In this document: positions 51,161 to 60,709 of the stretch, one piece after another | Position numbering within the stretch: position 1 is the first letter of the stretch | Layout: every line of letters starts with the position of its first letter | From: Fictibacillus nanhaiensis | Lineage (GTDB): Bacteria; Bacillota; Bacilli; Bacillales; Fictibacillaceae | Assembly: GCF_023715445.1 (NCBI RefSeq) | Contig: NZ_JAMBOD010000002.1 | Span: 248,001-312,000, forward strand | Direction of reading: 5' to 3' | Length of the DNA: 64,000 bases | Translations under genes and position numbers: made by a program | Notes under the pieces: model-generated | Told to the model about the DNA's origin: nothing | Database searches by the model: none | What the model saw: only the letters and a program-made list of their open reading frames with translations

Positions 51161-52017
51161 GCTAAACGCTTATATAATGCTTGTGTTCCGCTATCTTCGT
51201 CTCCCATTTCAGCCAATTCCTCATATAACTTTTTAGCAAGGGCTAAGCCTGGTGTCATCAACCCCATCTCTTCAGCTGAATTCAGAGCGATCGTCATATC
51301 TTTAATAAAATGTTTTACATAAAATCCAGGAGCAAAATCACCTTTTAGCATCCTTGGTGCAAGATTGCTTAAACTCCAGCTCCCTGCTGCTCCAGATTCA
51401 ATGCTTTTTAAGACTGTTTCAGGATTCAGCCCTGCTTTTTCAGCATATAAAATCGCTTCACAAACCCCGATCATTCCAGATGCGATTGCAATCTGGTTGC
51501 ACATCTTTGTATGCTGGCCAGAGCCTGCTTTCCCTTGGTACACGATGTTTTTTCCCATTTTGGAGAATATCGGCTTCAGTTCATTAAAAGCTGATTCATC
51601 TCCCCCGACCATGATCGAAAGTTTAGCATCTCTTGCACCAATATCTCCACCTGAGACTGGTGCATCTAAAGCAAAAAGATTTTTTTCAGAGGATGCTTTT
51701 TCAACCTTTTGAGCAAGCTGCGGACTTGAAGTCGTCATATCGATTAAGTATGAACCTGCTTTAGCGTGAGCGATCAGACCGTCTGCTCCCAAGTATACTT
51801 CCTCAACATCTGTTGGATAGCCGACCATCGTAATGATTACATCACAATTTTGCGCGATATCCTTTGGTGTATCTGTCCATTGAGCGCCTTTTTCGATAAG
51901 GTCATTTGCTTTTTCTTTCGTTCTAGTATAAACAAAAACTGGATATCCTGCGTTCATTAAGTGCCCAGCCATGCTTTTACCCATTACACCTGTTCCAATA
52001 AAACCGATTGTCTTCAA
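51148..52017 (-). CDS. ykwC: NAD(P)-dependent beta-hydroxyacid dehydrogenase YkwC
   Basis: A 289-residue member of the 3-hydroxyisobutyrate dehydrogenase family. Rossmann motif GFIGTGVMGKSMAGHLMNAG, substrate motif DAPVSGGDIGARDAKLSIMVGG, catalytic lysine region GSGQHTKMCNQ (Lys near 170). Substrates of YkwC itself are not settled; relatives oxidise 3-hydroxyisobutyrate or reduce tartronate semialdehyde. Start is TTG 52017 with GAGGAG very close, suggesting modest translation. Confidence 0.88.
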   Translation of the reverse strand: MKTIGFIGTGVMGKSMAGHLMNAGYPVFVYTRTKEKANDLIEKGAQWTDTPKDIAQNCDVIITMVGYPTDVEEVYLGADGLIAHAKAGSYLIDMTTSSPQLAQKVEKASSEKNLFALDAPVSGGDIGARDAKLSIMVGGDESAFNELKPIFSKMGKNIVYQGKAGSGQHTKMCNQIAIASGMIGVCEAILYAEKAGLNPETVLKSIESGAAGSWSLSNLAPRMLKGDFAPGFYVKHFIKDMTIALNSAEEMGLMTPGLALAKKLYEELAEMGDEDSGTQALYKRLANQG

Positions 52018-52079
52018 TTCTCCTCACTCCTTTTTTCTACATTATAACGAAATAAGGGGAAATGAAAAAATCATCGCTA

Positions 52080-52394
52080 TTATGCGATGACTTCACCTTG
52101 TAAAATACGTTCAATCTTAATCTCTGCTTGATCATAATCCATGTCTAGATACGTTAACATCGTCATGATATCGTCTTTGGAATGCCTCTTTAATAAATAG
52201 AACAAGTTAGGCTTTCTCTTTTTTAAGAGTGTCATGATTTCAATTGTAGGCAGAGTTCTGCCCATAGGCTTTATACGTAAAAATGAGCGGATGTAATTTG
52301 TGAAAACCGGGATGGAATCAACAGTATCTGGGTGTGTGTCTAATAGCTTCTGAAATTTCATTAATGAATCAATCAGTTCTTTATTTCTTTCCAC
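52080..52394 (-). CDS. Hypothetical protein, 104 residues
   Basis: A soluble, mostly helical protein starting at GTG 52394, with GAGGGA about seven bases upstream. The middle has a basic segment (SFLRIKPMGRTLP, LLKKRKPNLFYLLKRHS) and the end an acidic helix (DYDQAEIKIERIL). I do not recognise the family. It lies 63 bases before ykwC on the same strand. Confidence 0.6.
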   Translation of the reverse strand: MERNKELIDSLMKFQKLLDTHPDTVDSIPVFTNYIRSFLRIKPMGRTLPTIEIMTLLKKRKPNLFYLLKRHSKDDIMTMLTYLDMDYDQAEIKIERILQGEVIA

Positions 52395-52509
52395 GAATCG
52401 TCCCTCGTCCTTTCACAATCATTTATCTTGTATCCTTAAAAGTTCGCCTTTTTATCTTTCCATTTTACTTATCGGCTTCTTTTGACAAAATTCTACAACT
52501 TTTTCAGAA

Positions 52510-52526
52510 AGGGGGTCTGACCCCCT
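52510..52526. repeat. REP-like palindrome, copy 2
   Basis: AGGGGGTC-T-GACCCCCT, perfect eight-base arms around one base, in the 448-base gene-free stretch 52395-52842. The rest of that stretch is AT-rich; a TTGTCGACAA palindrome at 52802-52811 resembles paired Spo0A boxes before the next gene. Confidence 0.5.
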
Positions 52527-52842
52527 ACAATTTATTTCCCATCGTGGTTTCAGCGGTATGCCCTAGAGATTTTGCTCCAGTTAACCCCTAATTTTATTTC
52601 TTTTTTATTTCTTCAAAACAAAATCAACTTTTCAAAGGTTCGTTATTACTATTATTCCTCAGCATCTTTTGTCCTGATTTTACAAATGCAATTACTCTAG
52701 TAAACAGCCCTTTAGAAGCATTTTCCATTTATTTGGTAAGTCATCCTTACTGTTTATCTCTTTTTACATTTACTCATTTGTTTATAAATGGTAAATTTAG
52801 CTTGTCGACAAAGGGGTCCCGTAATATGGCAGGAGGAAGAAT

Positions 52843-53580
52843 ATGAAAAAACAAGTGGTTTCTACTGTTTTAGCATTCTGTCTCACAGCTTTTTCGGTAC
52901 CAAATGCTTTTGCTCAGAATCATCATTCGTCTTATACAGATAAGATTCTGCAAATGCAGCCTGACTTAACAGAGGAAGAATTATTATCCAGTGTTCAGAC
53001 CATCGCAATTAACACAGGAGATACGGAGGAAGCTCTCCTTAAACAGATCTATAAAGAACTGAAAAATGATCAAGAAAAAGCCAAAATGGAAAAACAACTT
53101 TCAGGTGAACTCGGTACAATGGGCAGCAGCGGAGGAACTGTATCAGTCGGAACCAGTACAAAAGGAAATTTTTATTACACAGCTTCTCAAACTGCCTACT
53201 TAAATCACGGACACGTTGGTATGTACTATACAAGCAGCACTATAGTCGAATCTGTACCAGATACGGGAGTACGGACCATTTCCACTACTTTAAGAAAAGT
53301 AGATCAGGGCGATGCTCAAGTAAAATCTGTTACAACGACCACTACGAACCGGGAGAATGCTGCAACCTGGGCATACAGCCGCGTCGGTATCGATGATTAT
53401 TCTTATAACTTTGTCACCAACAGAACCACTTCCCACTATGGGGATAAAAACTGTTCAAAATTAATTTGGTCGGCCTATAAATTAAACGGCAATCTAGACT
53501 TGGACGTGGATGGCGGACTCGGTGTCTATCCACGAGATGTCCGTGATGCACCAGGTACAAGTTTGGTCCGAAATATATAA
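52843..53580 (+). CDS. Secreted YiiX/YebB-like cysteine hydrolase
   Basis: A 245-residue exported protein with a clear signal peptide (KKQVVSTVLAFCLTAF to NAFAQ). After a helical region, residues 115-240 form a permuted NlpC/P60-like (YiiX) domain: catalytic His in LNHGHVGMYYTSS, then NRENAATWAYSRVG, and the cysteine in HYGDKNCSKLIWSAYK. Such enzymes cleave amide or lipid-linked bonds in the envelope. GGAGGAAG precedes ATG. The next gene follows after a hairpin. Confidence 0.82.
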   Translation: MKKQVVSTVLAFCLTAFSVPNAFAQNHHSSYTDKILQMQPDLTEEELLSSVQTIAINTGDTEEALLKQIYKELKNDQEKAKMEKQLSGELGTMGSSGGTVSVGTSTKGNFYYTASQTAYLNHGHVGMYYTSSTIVESVPDTGVRTISTTLRKVDQGDAQVKSVTTTTTNRENAATWAYSRVGIDDYSYNFVTNRTTSHYGDKNCSKLIWSAYKLNGNLDLDVDGGLGVYPRDVRDAPGTSLVRNI

Positions 53581-53582
53581 GA

Positions 53583-53632
53583 ACGAGAAGGCAATAAGGA
53601 CGTTTCATTACGAACTTATTGCCTTCTTTAGA
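53583..53632 (+). terminator. Terminator of the YiiX-like hydrolase gene
   Basis: AGAAGGCAATAAG pairs with CTTATTGCCTTCT and TTAG follows; the stem is long but the T-run is short, so read-through is possible. Confidence 0.65.
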
Positions 53633-53651
53633 TGAAAAGGTGATCTGACTG

Positions 53652-54842
53652 ATGAAAAAGATGATGTTTTTATTCATTCTTTTACTTCTAATAGGCACAT
53701 TTGGATACAACCTCTTTTTCAATAAAAGTATTGATGCGTCTCACTCCATTGAAAAGGAAGCCATCCAAGACAAAGATTTTCTAAAAAACAAACAAGCAGT
53801 CATGTATTTTTCAACAACGGCCGATCAAGATTTAGACGGTAAGGGAATCAGCTTAGCTGTTTTTATTGATGACAAAGGCAAAGCAGAAGCTTATCGGATG
53901 AAGGGGCTTGAGTTAGGGAGTCTTTCTTTTTATGAAAATGAACTTATGCTCGTTGATAAAAACACGTTCAAACTTGTAGGTAAAGCTTATAAAGAATTTA
54001 AAATGAACAAGCCACAATATACAGGAGAACGAACTGGCTACTTGAAGAAAGAAGATTTTCATATCAGCATTTTTAATACTGGAGTTAACAAGGATGGAGG
54101 ATATGATTCAAATATTTGGTTTGGCAATATTAGCGGTGTTCAGTCAGGCAATATTCCTTACTATATTCTGGCCTCCGGAATTCCGAATAACGAAGTATTA
54201 ATTCTGACGCAAGACACAGAAAAAAACCAATATGCTCTAAGAAAAGTACTTTTTACAAAAAATAAGATGAACGTTCAGGACCTGATTACTCTTCATAACC
54301 CACAGAACTCAGAGTTCTCTGTTCGATCTCCTATTTTAAGTGATTCGGACTATTACTATTTTATACTTAGCGAATTCATTGATGATACAACCGAAAACAC
54401 TGTGTTATTTCGTATTCATAGAAAAACATTGTTACAAGAAAAAATACGATTAGCTACTTATGCAAATAAACAGCATCCTACAGCAGCTATTCCGTATAAC
54501 GTAAAAAACTCTGCTCACATTTATAATCATAAACTTTATTATATAAACGGATTAGGTGAAGTAGTCACATTTGACACTCAATCCAAAAAGACAAACCTCT
54601 TATTCACTTTAAAGGATGCTCCAAAAGATGGAGTACGCCATAACGAAGAGACTTTTTTTAAAGATGACTCTTTGTACGCCGTAAGGTATAGTGAAAAATC
54701 TCCTGAAAAACATATACTAGAAAAGTATTCCTTAAACAGCGGAAAAAAGATGGATTCATTTAAAATTAAAGGATTACATGGCATCTTAACGTCTGTAAAA
54801 GGCAAATCCATCTATTCTTATGATTTTAAATGGTTAAGATAG
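53652..54842 (+). CDS. Unknown membrane-anchored beta-rich protein
   Basis: A 396-residue protein anchored by one N-terminal span (MFLFILLLLIGTFGYNLFF). The exterior part has repeated strand patterns (DKGKAEAYRMKGLELG, HKLYYINGLGEVVTFDTQSK, DDSLYAVRYSEKSPEKHILEKYS) suggestive of a beta-propeller. AAAAGGTGATCTGACTG precedes ATG, so the site is AAGGTG. It follows the YiiX-like gene by 71 bases and could receive read-through. I do not recognise the family; in build it resembles the extracellular part of the protein at 45901-47478. Confidence 0.7.
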   Translation: MKKMMFLFILLLLIGTFGYNLFFNKSIDASHSIEKEAIQDKDFLKNKQAVMYFSTTADQDLDGKGISLAVFIDDKGKAEAYRMKGLELGSLSFYENELMLVDKNTFKLVGKAYKEFKMNKPQYTGERTGYLKKEDFHISIFNTGVNKDGGYDSNIWFGNISGVQSGNIPYYILASGIPNNEVLILTQDTEKNQYALRKVLFTKNKMNVQDLITLHNPQNSEFSVRSPILSDSDYYYFILSEFIDDTTENTVLFRIHRKTLLQEKIRLATYANKQHPTAAIPYNVKNSAHIYNHKLYYINGLGEVVTFDTQSKKTNLLFTLKDAPKDGVRHNEETFFKDDSLYAVRYSEKSPEKHILEKYSLNSGKKMDSFKIKGLHGILTSVKGKSIYSYDFKWLR

Positions 54843-54843
54843 T

Positions 54844-54893
54844 CAAAAAAAGTGTAAGCCATTTGGTTAATTACCGACCTGGCTCACACTTTT
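54844..54893. terminator. Bidirectional terminator overlapping the efflux pump 3' end
   Basis: AAAGTGT-AGCC pairs with GGCT-ACACTTT over a long loop; T-runs both ways. The right arm lies inside the final codons of the MFS gene. Confidence 0.75.
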
Positions 54894-56219
54894 CTTTATT
54901 TTTAAACGATAGATGATGATGGCTATACAGACTAGAATGGTATAGAAAACAAACACATTCCGGTACACGACCGGAAGCTCGAACATCTTCTGTGCTTCTA
55001 TTAAAAGTCCTGCCACTGCAACGCCCAATGCTCCACCAAAGAATTGAACAAGCTGAAGCATACCCATTCCAGAGCCCACTTCGTCTTTATTTAAAATTCT
55101 GGAGTTCTCATTAGCAAGACTCGACGTTAAGCTTGAGAATCCGATGCTTGTAAACATGTAAAAAATGGCTGTCATATAATACGCCTTGGTTCCGAGAAGT
55201 GAAAATAGTATTGCTGATACCATCAACGAGATAAGACCCGCTCGCATGACAGGCAAGTTACCAAAGCGGTCGATCCAGCGCCCCACAAATATAGCAGCAA
55301 ACGCGGAAAGCATGGCACCTGGAAAAATCACCAAGCCAATAACAGCCGGTTCTTTTCCAAACAAATTCGAGAGCATAACAGGCATGACAAACAAGAACGC
55401 AAAGTGTGTCATAAATGCAATAAGTCCAACGAGCAGAATAGCTACGTACCTGTTGTTTTTAAACAGATTCACACGGATAAAAGGTTCATCCTTTTTCTTA
55501 GAATACAAAACAAGGACCACGAAGAACAAAACACTCAATCCAAGCAGCCAGAAAGAAAATGAGGAAAGGTACAGCAACAAAGAGGTAACTCCTCCACCCG
55601 TTAACAGCGCACCAGCGAAATCAAACGAACCTTCTCTTCTCTTCTCCACCGGCAGATAAATTTTAAAAACCGGAAGCAGCAGTAACACGAGCCCCGTTAT
55701 GATAAATAAGAAATTCCATCCTAAAAGCTGAGTAATGCCCCCTCCAATTACAGGTCCAAGACCAAAACCAAGTGATGCAGCGGATGAAATAAAAGACATC
55801 GCCCGTCCACGTCTTGAAATCGGAATATACCGAGCAGCAAGCACCATTCCAAGTCCAGGCACAGCTCCAGCCCCCATAGCCTGAACCATCCGGCTGGCCA
55901 GCACGAAAATAAAGCTATTCGCAAAATAACCGATGATTGATGCGATTCCTAATATAATCAGCCCTGTGATCAACAATCTGCCAATCGGTATAAAATCAGA
56001 CAGCCTGCTGAACGTAATCGTCGATAAGGCAAACACAATGGAATAACCTGAGACAATCCAGGATCCGGCTGTCGGAGATAAATCAAACTGGGCAATGACA
56101 CTAGGAAGAGCAACATTAAACATTGTTGTATTCATGACAACCAGCCATACCGTTAAACTCCATAACGGAATAATCCGATTTTCCTGAATTGTACCAAATG
56201 GTTCTTCACTGACCGCCAT
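54867..56219 (-). CDS. MFS drug efflux transporter, TetL-like 14-span type
   Basis: A 450-residue transporter. The pattern MNTTMFNVALPSVIAQFDLSP, GRLLITGLIILG, the GxxxGPxxGG motif SLGFGLGPVIGGGI and FPGAMLSAFAAIFVGRWIDR fit the DHA2/TetL group exporting cationic drugs or tetracycline-metal in exchange for protons. No resistance specificity can be read. ATG 56219 has GAGG eight bases upstream; a GTG three codons earlier is the alternative. Single gene. Confidence 0.87.
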   Translation of the reverse strand: MAVSEEPFGTIQENRIIPLWSLTVWLVVMNTTMFNVALPSVIAQFDLSPTAGSWIVSGYSIVFALSTITFSRLSDFIPIGRLLITGLIILGIASIIGYFANSFIFVLASRMVQAMGAGAVPGLGMVLAARYIPISRRGRAMSFISSAASLGFGLGPVIGGGITQLLGWNFLFIITGLVLLLLPVFKIYLPVEKRREGSFDFAGALLTGGGVTSLLLYLSSFSFWLLGLSVLFFVVLVLYSKKKDEPFIRVNLFKNNRYVAILLVGLIAFMTHFAFLFVMPVMLSNLFGKEPAVIGLVIFPGAMLSAFAAIFVGRWIDRFGNLPVMRAGLISLMVSAILFSLLGTKAYYMTAIFYMFTSIGFSSLTSSLANENSRILNKDEVGSGMGMLQLVQFFGGALGVAVAGLLIEAQKMFELPVVYRNVFVFYTILVCIAIIIYRLKIKKSVSQVGN

Positions 56220-56434
56220 TCTGTTCACCTCTTTCTTCTAAAACAATATTCCTATCTTAGCATGGGTCTAAATGAGCAATCCTTAAATTTGCTTACAGGG
56301 ATTTACGGTACATTAGTAATAACAGTTTTTCCACTATAAGGACTTGATAACTGTTTTTTCCATTAATTCAAGGTGTTTCAAAATACATAGCAGAATATGT
56401 ACTTTACTATAAAAATAAGGGGTGTACGATTTCA

Positions 56435-58840
56435 ATGAAACGTTTCCTGCGCAAGACTTCTAGTTTCACATTAGCTTGTACATTTATGTTTTCTGCATTT
56501 TCTGGAGCTTCAGCAGCACCATCATCAAATGATCAAACTCCAGAACTTGCACCGCTTTACGGAAAGTATGATTTAAACTCTTCTAATGTTACAAAAGTAA
56601 TCATCGAATTAAAAGAACCGTCTGTCCTAGAAGCTAAAAAGAAGGGTCAGAAACAGACTAAATCCAATCTGAAATCAAAACGTGAAGCAATCGTAAAGGA
56701 CATTGCTACTCGTACAAATAAATACAAAGTCAATCAAGAATATGATCATGTTTTTTCTGGTTTTTCTTTAGAAATTCCAGCAAATGAAATTCCTGATCTA
56801 TTAACGGTTCCAGGAGTAAAAGCCGTATATCCGGACGTTGAATATCATACTACAGGAGAAGATACAGGTGACCAATCATTTGACGAGGTCAATCCTCAAA
56901 TGATGAACTCGGCACCTTTTATAGGAGCGAATGAAGCTTGGGAATCTGGCTACACAGGTGAAGGTGTTACTGTTGCCGTAATCGATACAGGAGTTGATTA
57001 CACACACCCTGATCTTGACCAGGCATTCGGAGAATATAAAGGATATGATTTTGTAGATAATGACAGCGATCCGCAAGAAACGCCTAAAGGTGACCCAAGG
57101 GGCGCTGAAACAACACACGGCACGCACGTTGCAGGGACAGTTGCAGCTGACGGCGGGATTAAAGGCGTAGCACCAGAAGCTAGTCTATTAGCGTACCGCG
57201 TACTTGGACCTGGCGGAAGCGGATCAACAGAAAACGTAATTGCAGGAGTTGAAAAAGCGGTTGAAGACGGTGCTGACGTTATGAACCTATCATTAGGAAA
57301 CTCGCTGAACAACCCGGATTGGGCAACTAGCATCGCCCTAGACCAAGCGATGTCTGATGGAGTAGTTGCAGTAACTTCAAATGGTAACAGCGGACCTAAC
57401 AACTGGACAGTAGGTTCACCGGGAACATCAAGAGAAGCGATCTCTGTAGGGGCAACTCAGCTTCCTTTCAATGTGTACTCTTCTACTTTAAAAGCTGGAG
57501 ATACAAGTTTCTCAACGGCAAAAGTAATGGGCTTCCCTTCTGATGAAGCCGTTCTAGCATTGAATGGCCAAACATTGCCGATTGTATATGTCGGACTTGC
57601 TGGTGCAGCTGATTTTGTTGGAAAAGATGTAGCAGGTAAGGTTGTATTAGTAGAGCGCGGCACACATGCATTCGTTGATAAAGCGACTAATGCGAAAAAC
57701 GCTGGTGCAGTAGGTATGGTAATCTACAATAACACACCTGGAGAAATCCCTGTTGATGTACCTGGTATGGATGTGCCAACTATTAAACTATCTCGTGAAC
57801 AAGGACTAGAACTTAAAGCTATCCTTGATCAAAACCCTGATACAACTGTAACGTTTGGAACAGCATTTGATAAAACAGTCGGTGAGACAATGGCTGCCTT
57901 CTCATCTCGCGGTCCCGTAATGGATACGTGGATGATCAAGCCAGATGTTTCAGCTCCTGGCGTAAATATCGTTAGTACAGTTCCAACACATGATCCTTCT
58001 AACCCGCATGGATATGGTGCTAAGCAAGGAACGAGTATGGCATCTCCTCATGTTGCTGGAGCGGCAGCATTAATCCTGCAAGCACATCCTGCTTGGGGTG
58101 TTGATGATGTGAAGGCTGCTTTAATGAATACAGCGGAAAACATGATAGATGCTGATGGAAACCTGTATCCGTATAACACACAAGGTGCAGGCAGCATCCG
58201 TGTCGTGGACGCGATTGAAGCAAACACACTTGTATCACCTGGAAGCCATTCATTCGGCGTGTTCTCTAAAACAAAAGGCAAAGAAGTAAAGGGTGAGCAT
58301 TTCACAATTAAAAACTTAAGTGATACAGCAAAACAATACACATTTGATGTGGACCTTGAAGGCGTTAAAGTAACGACAAGCAAGAACTTAAAAGTTAACG
58401 CAAACAGCTCCAAGGACGTTAAATTCAACGTACAGGTTGATGCTTCTAAACTAGCACCTGGCTATCACGAGGGTACGATCCGCATAAGCGACGGAAGCAA
58501 ATTGATAGAGGTGCCGACGATCCTGTTCGTCCAAGAACCAGACTTTCCTTCTATCACGCATTTTAGTGCAACAGCACTCGGAAACAACGAGTTTACACTA
58601 TCTGCTTACTTGCCAGCTGAAGCGGAAAAAGTAGAGTTAGTTTTATATAATAGTACTCTTACTCAAGCAGTAGGTACAATTAGCAGCTACGAAGATGTTC
58701 CAAAAGAATTTAACGACTTCCACTGGGATGGAAAGATCTCAGGTGAAGCTGTTGCTCCAGGAAACTATCGAGTAGTCGCTTTTGCGATTAGAGGAGACAA
58801 ACAAGATTACAGATATACGGATGTAATCACGCTTCAATAA
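56435..58840 (+). CDS. Secreted subtilisin-like protease (Vpr-like, S8)
   Basis: An 801-residue exported serine protease. Signal peptide 1-27, an I9 inhibitor propeptide (about 50-140), then the S8 domain with Asp 184 (AVIDTGVDYTHPD), His 228 (HGTHVAGTVA) and Ser 534 (GTSMASPHVAG). A protease-associated domain is inserted at about 370-460 (GKVVLVERGTHAFVDKATNAKNAGAVGMVIYN). C-terminal beta domains follow. This order is that of Vpr, an extracellular protease of bacilli. GGGGTG precedes the start region. Confidence 0.93.
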   Translation: MKRFLRKTSSFTLACTFMFSAFSGASAAPSSNDQTPELAPLYGKYDLNSSNVTKVIIELKEPSVLEAKKKGQKQTKSNLKSKREAIVKDIATRTNKYKVNQEYDHVFSGFSLEIPANEIPDLLTVPGVKAVYPDVEYHTTGEDTGDQSFDEVNPQMMNSAPFIGANEAWESGYTGEGVTVAVIDTGVDYTHPDLDQAFGEYKGYDFVDNDSDPQETPKGDPRGAETTHGTHVAGTVAADGGIKGVAPEASLLAYRVLGPGGSGSTENVIAGVEKAVEDGADVMNLSLGNSLNNPDWATSIALDQAMSDGVVAVTSNGNSGPNNWTVGSPGTSREAISVGATQLPFNVYSSTLKAGDTSFSTAKVMGFPSDEAVLALNGQTLPIVYVGLAGAADFVGKDVAGKVVLVERGTHAFVDKATNAKNAGAVGMVIYNNTPGEIPVDVPGMDVPTIKLSREQGLELKAILDQNPDTTVTFGTAFDKTVGETMAAFSSRGPVMDTWMIKPDVSAPGVNIVSTVPTHDPSNPHGYGAKQGTSMASPHVAGAAALILQAHPAWGVDDVKAALMNTAENMIDADGNLYPYNTQGAGSIRVVDAIEANTLVSPGSHSFGVFSKTKGKEVKGEHFTIKNLSDTAKQYTFDVDLEGVKVTTSKNLKVNANSSKDVKFNVQVDASKLAPGYHEGTIRISDGSKLIEVPTILFVQEPDFPSITHFSATALGNNEFTLSAYLPAEAEKVELVLYNSTLTQAVGTISSYEDVPKEFNDFHWDGKISGEAVAPGNYRVVAFAIRGDKQDYRYTDVITLQ

Positions 58841-58845
58841 AGAAT

Positions 58846-58888
58846 AAAAATCCCTTGCCGGGCCAATCGCCGGTGAGGGATTTTTTAC
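58846..58888 (+). terminator. Terminator of the Vpr-like protease gene
   Basis: AAATCCCT-GCCGG pairs with CCGG-AGGGATTT and T-rich sequence follows. Confidence 0.85.
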
Positions 58889-58941
58889 ATTTATACATAA
58901 GTGATATGATAAACGCAGATAAACGCAGGAGGTATTTTCAA

Positions 58942-59562
58942 ATGAAACTATTCATGTTAGGAGCTTCTGGAAGAGTCGGGCAAAAGATCACAGAGCTAGC
59001 TATCCAAGACGGCATCGATGTTCACGCACTCATTCGAAACCCAGAAAGGCTCCCTTCAATTTTAGAAAAAATGACATATACAACTGGAAATGTACTTGAC
59101 AAGGAGCAGATAGAGGAAGGGATAAAAGGCTGTGATATGGTTGTCAGTGCTTTATCTACTGAGGGAGGAAACGTACTTTCGGAAAGCATCCCGCTGATTA
59201 TCGCGGCGATGAAAAAGGAAGGAATCACACGCATTATAACAATCGGAACAGCAGGAATACTGCAGAGCCGAACGGAACCTCATCTGCTGCGCTACCAGTC
59301 CTCTGAATCGAAGAGAAAACTAACGAGAGCAGCTGAAGATCATCACAAAGCGTATAACTTTTTAAAAGAGTGTGGTTTGGATTGGACGATCGTTTGTCCG
59401 ACATATCTGCCAGATGGTGACACTACAGGCAGCTATCGTGTAGAACAAGATTTTTTACCAGATGGCGGCAACAAGATCAGTACAGGGGACACAGCTCACT
59501 TTACTTTTTCTCTTATCAAAGAGCCGCGTTTTACTAAGTCCCGCGTAGGCATCGCTTACTAA
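58942..59562 (+). CDS. ywnB: NAD(P)H-binding protein YwnB-like
   Basis: A 206-residue atypical SDR: nucleotide motif LFMLGASGRVGQKITELAI, VVSALSTEGGNVL, and DWTIVCPTYLPDG near the active site. Related to flavin/biliverdin reductase B and B. subtilis YwnB; substrate unknown. ATG 58942 has AGGAGG nine bases upstream; the open frame upstream lies in the terminator. Its stop overlaps the 3' end of the convergent gene by four bases. Confidence 0.83.
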   Translation: MKLFMLGASGRVGQKITELAIQDGIDVHALIRNPERLPSILEKMTYTTGNVLDKEQIEEGIKGCDMVVSALSTEGGNVLSESIPLIIAAMKKEGITRIITIGTAGILQSRTEPHLLRYQSSESKRKLTRAAEDHHKAYNFLKECGLDWTIVCPTYLPDGDTTGSYRVEQDFLPDGGNKISTGDTAHFTFSLIKEPRFTKSRVGIAY

Positions 59563-59861
59563 GAAGTGCGCGGCATATCACTAAAAATATACACCCCAAG
59601 CGCAATGAAGCCTATTCCGAATAAGAACAAGAATGCTTTAATAAGCCATCTCGGAAAAAAACGTACAAGCCTATCGATAAAAACAATGAAAATGAATTGT
59701 ACGATCGCACCAATAAAAGTATCTGTAACCACGCTGCCGCTATAATTTGTACCGTAGCATCTCGTGTTTTCATAATCTTCTTCATTGAAACGAATGCCGT
59801 AAACAATGATAGCCATACCAAAGCCACATAAAATTACCGGTATGATCCAAAACCAGCTCAT
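59559..59861 (-). CDS. Small hypothetical membrane protein, 100 residues
   Basis: Three hydrophobic segments (FWIIPVILCGFGMAIIVYGI, FIGAIVQFIFIVFI, FLFLFGIGFIALGVYIF) around a polar loop (NEEDYENTRCYGTNYSGS). GAGAGGA lies nine bases before ATG. I do not recognise the family. It follows the DUF420 gene on the same strand after a terminator hairpin. Confidence 0.68.
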   Translation of the reverse strand: MSWFWIIPVILCGFGMAIIVYGIRFNEEDYENTRCYGTNYSGSVVTDTFIGAIVQFIFIVFIDRLVRFFPRWLIKAFLFLFGIGFIALGVYIFSDMPRTS

Positions 59862-59881
59862 CTCATTTATTCCTCTCTATC

Positions 59882-59918
59882 CTGAAAAGGCTTTTGCTGA
59901 AGCTGTCAGCAAAAGCCC
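59882..59918 (-). terminator. Terminator of the DUF420 gene
   Basis: On the minus strand GGGCTTTTGCTGA pairs with TCAGCAAAAGCC and TTTTC follows. Confidence 0.82.
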
Positions 59919-59926
59919 TCTGTTTT

Positions 59927-60460
59927 TTATGCATAATAAGGTGAAATCAATAAGTAAACCAATACCCCTGTTAAACTTACATACAGCCATATCGGCATCG
60001 TCCAGCGTGCAATTTTCCGGTGCTTCTCGACTTGCATATTAAGTCCACGTGTAACAGTAATCAAAGCAAGAGGTACAATCACGATCGCAAGCAGAATGTG
60101 CGTAATCAAGATAAAGAAATAAACGTACTTAAGCGGGCCACCCCCGCCATAAGAAGTGGATTCTGTCAGATAGTGATACGTCACATATGAGAGCAAAAAG
60201 AAAGCCGTACTCGTAAACGCTGCAAAAATAAATCGTTTATGAAGCGTAATATTTTTTTGCTTAATGAAATATAAAGCCGCCAGTAAAAAGACAAATGTAA
60301 AGCTGTTAAAGATTGCATTCAAGCGCGGAAGCAGGGTAACATCAAACGTGATTTCCCCTTTGTATTCCGGCAAGAAGAACAAGATCGCAACCAGCACGTT
60401 GATAGCAATCGATAAACCGATAATGAGAGGTGTATAGTTACGCTGTTTGGTTTCAGCCAT
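59927..60460 (-). CDS. DUF420 membrane protein (YozB/CtaM-like)
   Basis: A 177-residue protein with five membrane spans. Conserved are LLPRLNAIFNSFTFVFLLAALYFIK, ITLHKRFIFAAFTSTAFFLLSYVTYHYL and ILITHILLAIVIVPLALIT, with histidines in the spans. DUF420 proteins are linked to assembly of haem-copper terminal oxidases in Firmicutes. No oxidase gene is in this window. AAGGAG precedes ATG. Confidence 0.87.
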   Translation of the reverse strand: MAETKQRNYTPLIIGLSIAINVLVAILFFLPEYKGEITFDVTLLPRLNAIFNSFTFVFLLAALYFIKQKNITLHKRFIFAAFTSTAFFLLSYVTYHYLTESTSYGGGGPLKYVYFFILITHILLAIVIVPLALITVTRGLNMQVEKHRKIARWTMPIWLYVSLTGVLVYLLISPYYA

Positions 60461-60709
60461 AGGTTATTTCTCCTTTTCCACACAAATTGTCATACAATTC
60501 CTACACGATTCCCACTTCATTTTACCATTCTGCACTCTAATTCCAAACTTAATAACAGCCGAAAACCGCTTTCCCGGCCTAAGTGTCAATAATTCTTCAA
60601 AAAATAAAGGTCTTTTACCAGGTCGGTTCAAAACGGTACAGTTTCGGTCATAGAAATAGGCCTCTCCAGGATACTCCCTTAGGTATACAGAACGGTAATT
60701 ACAGTTGAT

